From Minisyncoccota bacterium (GTDB taxonomy: Bacteria > Patescibacteriota > Minisyncoccia > Minisyncoccales > MHMH01): 35,722 nt of DNA. Location: NCBI GenBank assembly GCA_028694095.1, contig JAQUTZ010000002.1:1-35722 (forward strand), read 5' to 3'. A program made the position numbers and the translations under genes. This document shows, piece after piece, positions 35,194 to 35,722 of this stretch. The notes below the pieces were generated by a model. The model was not told where the DNA came from and did not search any database. It saw only the letters and a program-made list of their open reading frames with translations. Positions within the stretch are counted from its first letter, which is position 1; every line of letters begins with the position of its first letter.

Positions 35194-35722
35194 GCTTCTA
35201 TTCTAGCATTTTTAAATTTTTTAACGAATTCCTTGAAGGCTTCCCCCCTTTCGGCATAATCCTTAAAAATTCCAAAGCTTGGAGACGAAGGCGATAAAAG
35301 GCACGTCTTCCCCGGCTTGGTGTGCTTATAGCCAAGCCCTACCGCTTCTTCCATGCTGCTGGTGAAGAAATGTCGCACAATATTAGACTTCTTATCCCTT
35401 AAAGATTCCCATATTTTTTCTCCTGTTTTAGGAAAGAGAATAAGCGTTTCTACTTTGCTCCGGGAAATCCTCTTGGCCAGTTTTTCAAAATCCAATCCCC
35501 GATCGTGTCCTCCCGCTATTAAGGTCTGGACTTTATCGCCCAGACAGTCTAAAGCTTCTATGGCCGTTTCCGGAATGGTAGACAAAGAATCATTGTAAAA
35601 CTCAATGCCTTTGAATTTCCCGACGTATTCCAGCCTGTGCGGCAAAGGCTTAAAAGATTTGACAGCAGCCTCTATTTTTTGAGAAGAAATCCCGAATATC
35701 TCCCCCACCCTTCTGGCGGCCT
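35190..35722 (-). CDS. murD: UDP-N-acetylmuramoyl-alanine--D-glutamate ligase, C-terminal part
   Basis: The gene enters from the window edge; a GTG at 35708 is only an internal codon, since the frame is open to 35722 with family-like residues (AARRVGEIFGI). About 177 residues are visible, covering the end of the central domain and the C-terminal Mur ligase domain: PHRLEYVGKFKGIEFYNDS, the IAGGHDRG loop and LLSPSSPSFGIFKDYAERGE, where MurD usually has LSPACASFD. MurD adds D-glutamate to UDP-MurNAc-L-Ala. The PHRLEYV and NDS-type motifs favour MurD over MurC/E/F. The gene overlaps ftsW by 4 bases. It contains an exact 18-nt copy of a motif found between two promoters at 29049. Confidence 0.93.
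   Translation of the reverse strand, partial: AARRVGEIFGISSQKIEAAVKSFKPLPHRLEYVGKFKGIEFYNDSLSTIPETAIEALDCLGDKVQTLIAGGHDRGLDFEKLAKRISRSKVETLILFPKTGEKIWESLRDKKSNIVRHFFTSSMEEAVGLGYKHTKPGKTCLLSPSSPSFGIFKDYAERGEAFKEFVKKFKNARIEA
35368..35385. repeat. 18-nt motif copy C, inverted, inside murD
   Basis: AAATGTCGCACAATATTA is the exact reverse complement of 29049-29066. On the coding strand it encodes the residues NIVRHF of MurD, so it may be a chance match, although 18 exact bases are unexpected. Confidence 0.45.

Overview
The window looks like chromosomal DNA of an ultra-small, host- or community-dependent bacterium of the Candidate Phyla Radiation (Patescibacteria, most like Parcubacteria). This is an inference from the gene mix: compact housekeeping genes in odd neighbourhoods, many small one-helix membrane proteins, surface proteins with dockerin, cohesin and thrombospondin-type-3 repeats, a lone Xer recombinase, stand-alone receiver proteins, and few Shine-Dalgarno sites. 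An rplI gene is present; ribosomal protein L9 is missing from some CPR lineages, so this favours a Parcubacteria-like host. UGA serves as an ordinary stop (for example the ATGA overlap at 12887-12890), so code 25 does not apply. No CRISPR array, insertion sequence or prophage was seen.

Layout. 1-3911: the tail of an unknown gene, a flavoprotein on the minus strand, a DEAD-box RNA helicase with a terminator-like hairpin in its leader, a DUF192 protein and a membrane protein with an HESSH zinc-protease signature. 3943-7599: a soluble five-PAS histidine kinase and two receiver-only response regulators. 7610-11614: a secreted dockerin protein, a membrane-anchored cohesin protein, two small one-helix proteins, and between the last two a cluster of promoters, terminators and hairpins whose loops are complementary. 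11808-14546: a TSP3-repeat surface protein coupled to a CtpA-type protease, then L9. 14583-18458: pyrG, rpmA (minus), a small membrane protein, uppS, a probable TIM-barrel protein, acylphosphatase. 18533-22526: an oxygen and metal defence block of encapsulated-ferritin-like protein, FMN reductase, Fe/Mn superoxide dismutase, hemerythrin and a CPH-type copper ATPase. 22583-26343: SIMPL-domain protein, envelope protein, unknown proteins and a CYTH/P-loop ATPase fusion.

26347-26964 is the most unusual part. It holds a tRNA-Cys with one extra nucleotide in the anticodon arm; a short gene with a good promoter and the best ribosome-binding site in the window, whose frame is cut by a UGA exactly where the first cysteine of a zinc-ribbon or redox pair should be; and a roughly 205-nt structured RNA with its own promoter and terminator. 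26965-35722: unknown acidic protein, two acetyltransferases, an unknown gene, the Xer recombinase, an exported helical protein, gltX, and the cell-wall cluster murD (partial)-ftsW-murG on the minus strand.

Regulation. Sigma-70-like promoters are easy to see. Many have an extended -10 element only a few bases before the ATG, implying leaderless or nearly leaderless mRNAs. A second group has a promoter, then a terminator-like hairpin, then the gene, which suggests transcription attenuation or small RNAs. A motif (core ATTGTGCGAC) occurs beside two regulated promoters near the recombinase, and again as an 18-nt exact copy inside murD.
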